From positions 983,997 to 1,047,996 of the forward strand of contig NZ_AP018316.1 in the NCBI RefSeq assembly GCF_002368115.1: a stretch of 64,000 nt of DNA, in the 5' to 3' direction. Of this stretch, positions 63,781 to 64,000 are shown in pieces. The notes under the pieces are model-generated. The model had not been told where the DNA came from. It did no database searches and worked only from the letters and a program-made list of their open reading frames with translations. This DNA comes from Dolichospermum compactum NIES-806 (GTDB lineage Bacteria > Cyanobacteriota > Cyanobacteriia > Cyanobacteriales > Nostocaceae). The translations under genes were made by a program, and so were the position numbers. How positions within the stretch are numbered: the stretch's first letter is position 1; each line of letters starts with the position of its first letter.

Positions 63781-64000
63781 ACTTACAGCAGTTTTCATGT
63801 ATTTACACCACATGAATTATTTTAATTCTTCCTTTGCTCCTTTGTATCTACCCTTCGGGATCTCTAAGAGAGATTGCGCGAAACAAAGACAAAATGTGGT
63901 TCACATACTTGAAAATAGCTTTTCTGTAGTTGTGCTTTAGTCCAAAGTGCAACTACACATATCTATTGAATTATGATTGAGACTCCCCGGTCTAAAGACA
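63781..64000. other. downstream intergenic region
   Basis: No gene seen. Contains CCTTTGTATCT and GGGATCTCTAAGAGAGATTGCG, a hairpin repeat often seen in this genome type. No terminator with a T-tract is clear. Confidence 0.5.

Overview
The window is chromosomal DNA of a filamentous, heterocyst-forming cyanobacterium (order Nostocales). Evidence: low GC, many copies of the HIP1 octamer GCGATCGC, heptamer tandem repeats (AGGAGTC, GTCAAAA), cyanobacterial families (XisH/XisI, DUF1823, PATAN response regulator, magnesium chelatase H) and, above all, a long co-directional polysaccharide cluster (9.1-30.5 kb, minus strand). Its gene order recalls the heterocyst envelope polysaccharide (HEP) island of Anabaena PCC 7120: rfbF - FAD oxidase - NAD epimerase - GT2s - dioxygenase - rfbC - SAF-domain dehydrogenase - GT4 - Wzc - hepC - hepA - glycosyltransferases - Wzy-like polymerase. 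No rRNA or tRNA gene was seen.

Layout. 0-4 kb: a partial unknown gene, a 185-bp MITE, a PIG-L deacetylase plus GT4 pair, and a convergent aspartoacylase. 4-9 kb is accessory: two MITE-like repeats, a STAND (NB-ARC) NTPase divergent from a DNA methyltransferase-Mrr nuclease fusion, then a decayed toxin-antitoxin locus (relE split by a TA-flanked MITE; a PIN gene with a stop at its first conserved Asp). 9-30.5 kb is the HEP-like island: nucleotide sugars are made by RfbF, RfbC and the epimerase, chains assembled by several glycosyltransferases, chain export and length handled by Wzc and HepA. 31-35 kb holds a TerY-P type triad (vWA, PP2C phosphatase, kinase-TPR protein), followed by a PATAN-REC response regulator. 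37-42.5 kb is housekeeping (CbbX-like AAA ATPase, MscS channel, adenosylhomocysteinase) with a second copy of the 185-bp MITE.

42.8-50 kb is a graveyard and nursery of small two-gene modules: four xisH loci (one intact) with three xisI genes, a dead and an intact hicAB pair, PIN/antitoxin, RelE-like, ParD relic, HNH and Uma2 genes, with shuffled duplicate fragments and an insertion in an xisH relic. 50-64 kb returns to core-like genes: an amidase, a short-form Mg-chelatase H with a low-complexity insertion resembling a dispersed repeat, a Doc toxin with an unusual coiled-coil partner, an orphan gene preceded by a consensus promoter and a CIRCE heat-shock operator, a cyanophycin-synthetase-like ATP-grasp ligase, oligopeptidase A, a truncated dienelactone hydrolase, DUF1823 and DAHP synthase.

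The strongest non-gene signals are miniature elements with exact target duplications (two 8-bp pairs, one TA, one TAA, one 10-bp repeat), two of which interrupt reconstructable genes, and the CIRCE-controlled orphan gene. No clearly undescribed multi-gene system is proven. The best candidates are the Doc/coiled-coil pair, the NB-ARC / methyltransferase-Mrr divergent pair, and the CIRCE-driven small protein next to the ATP-grasp ligase.
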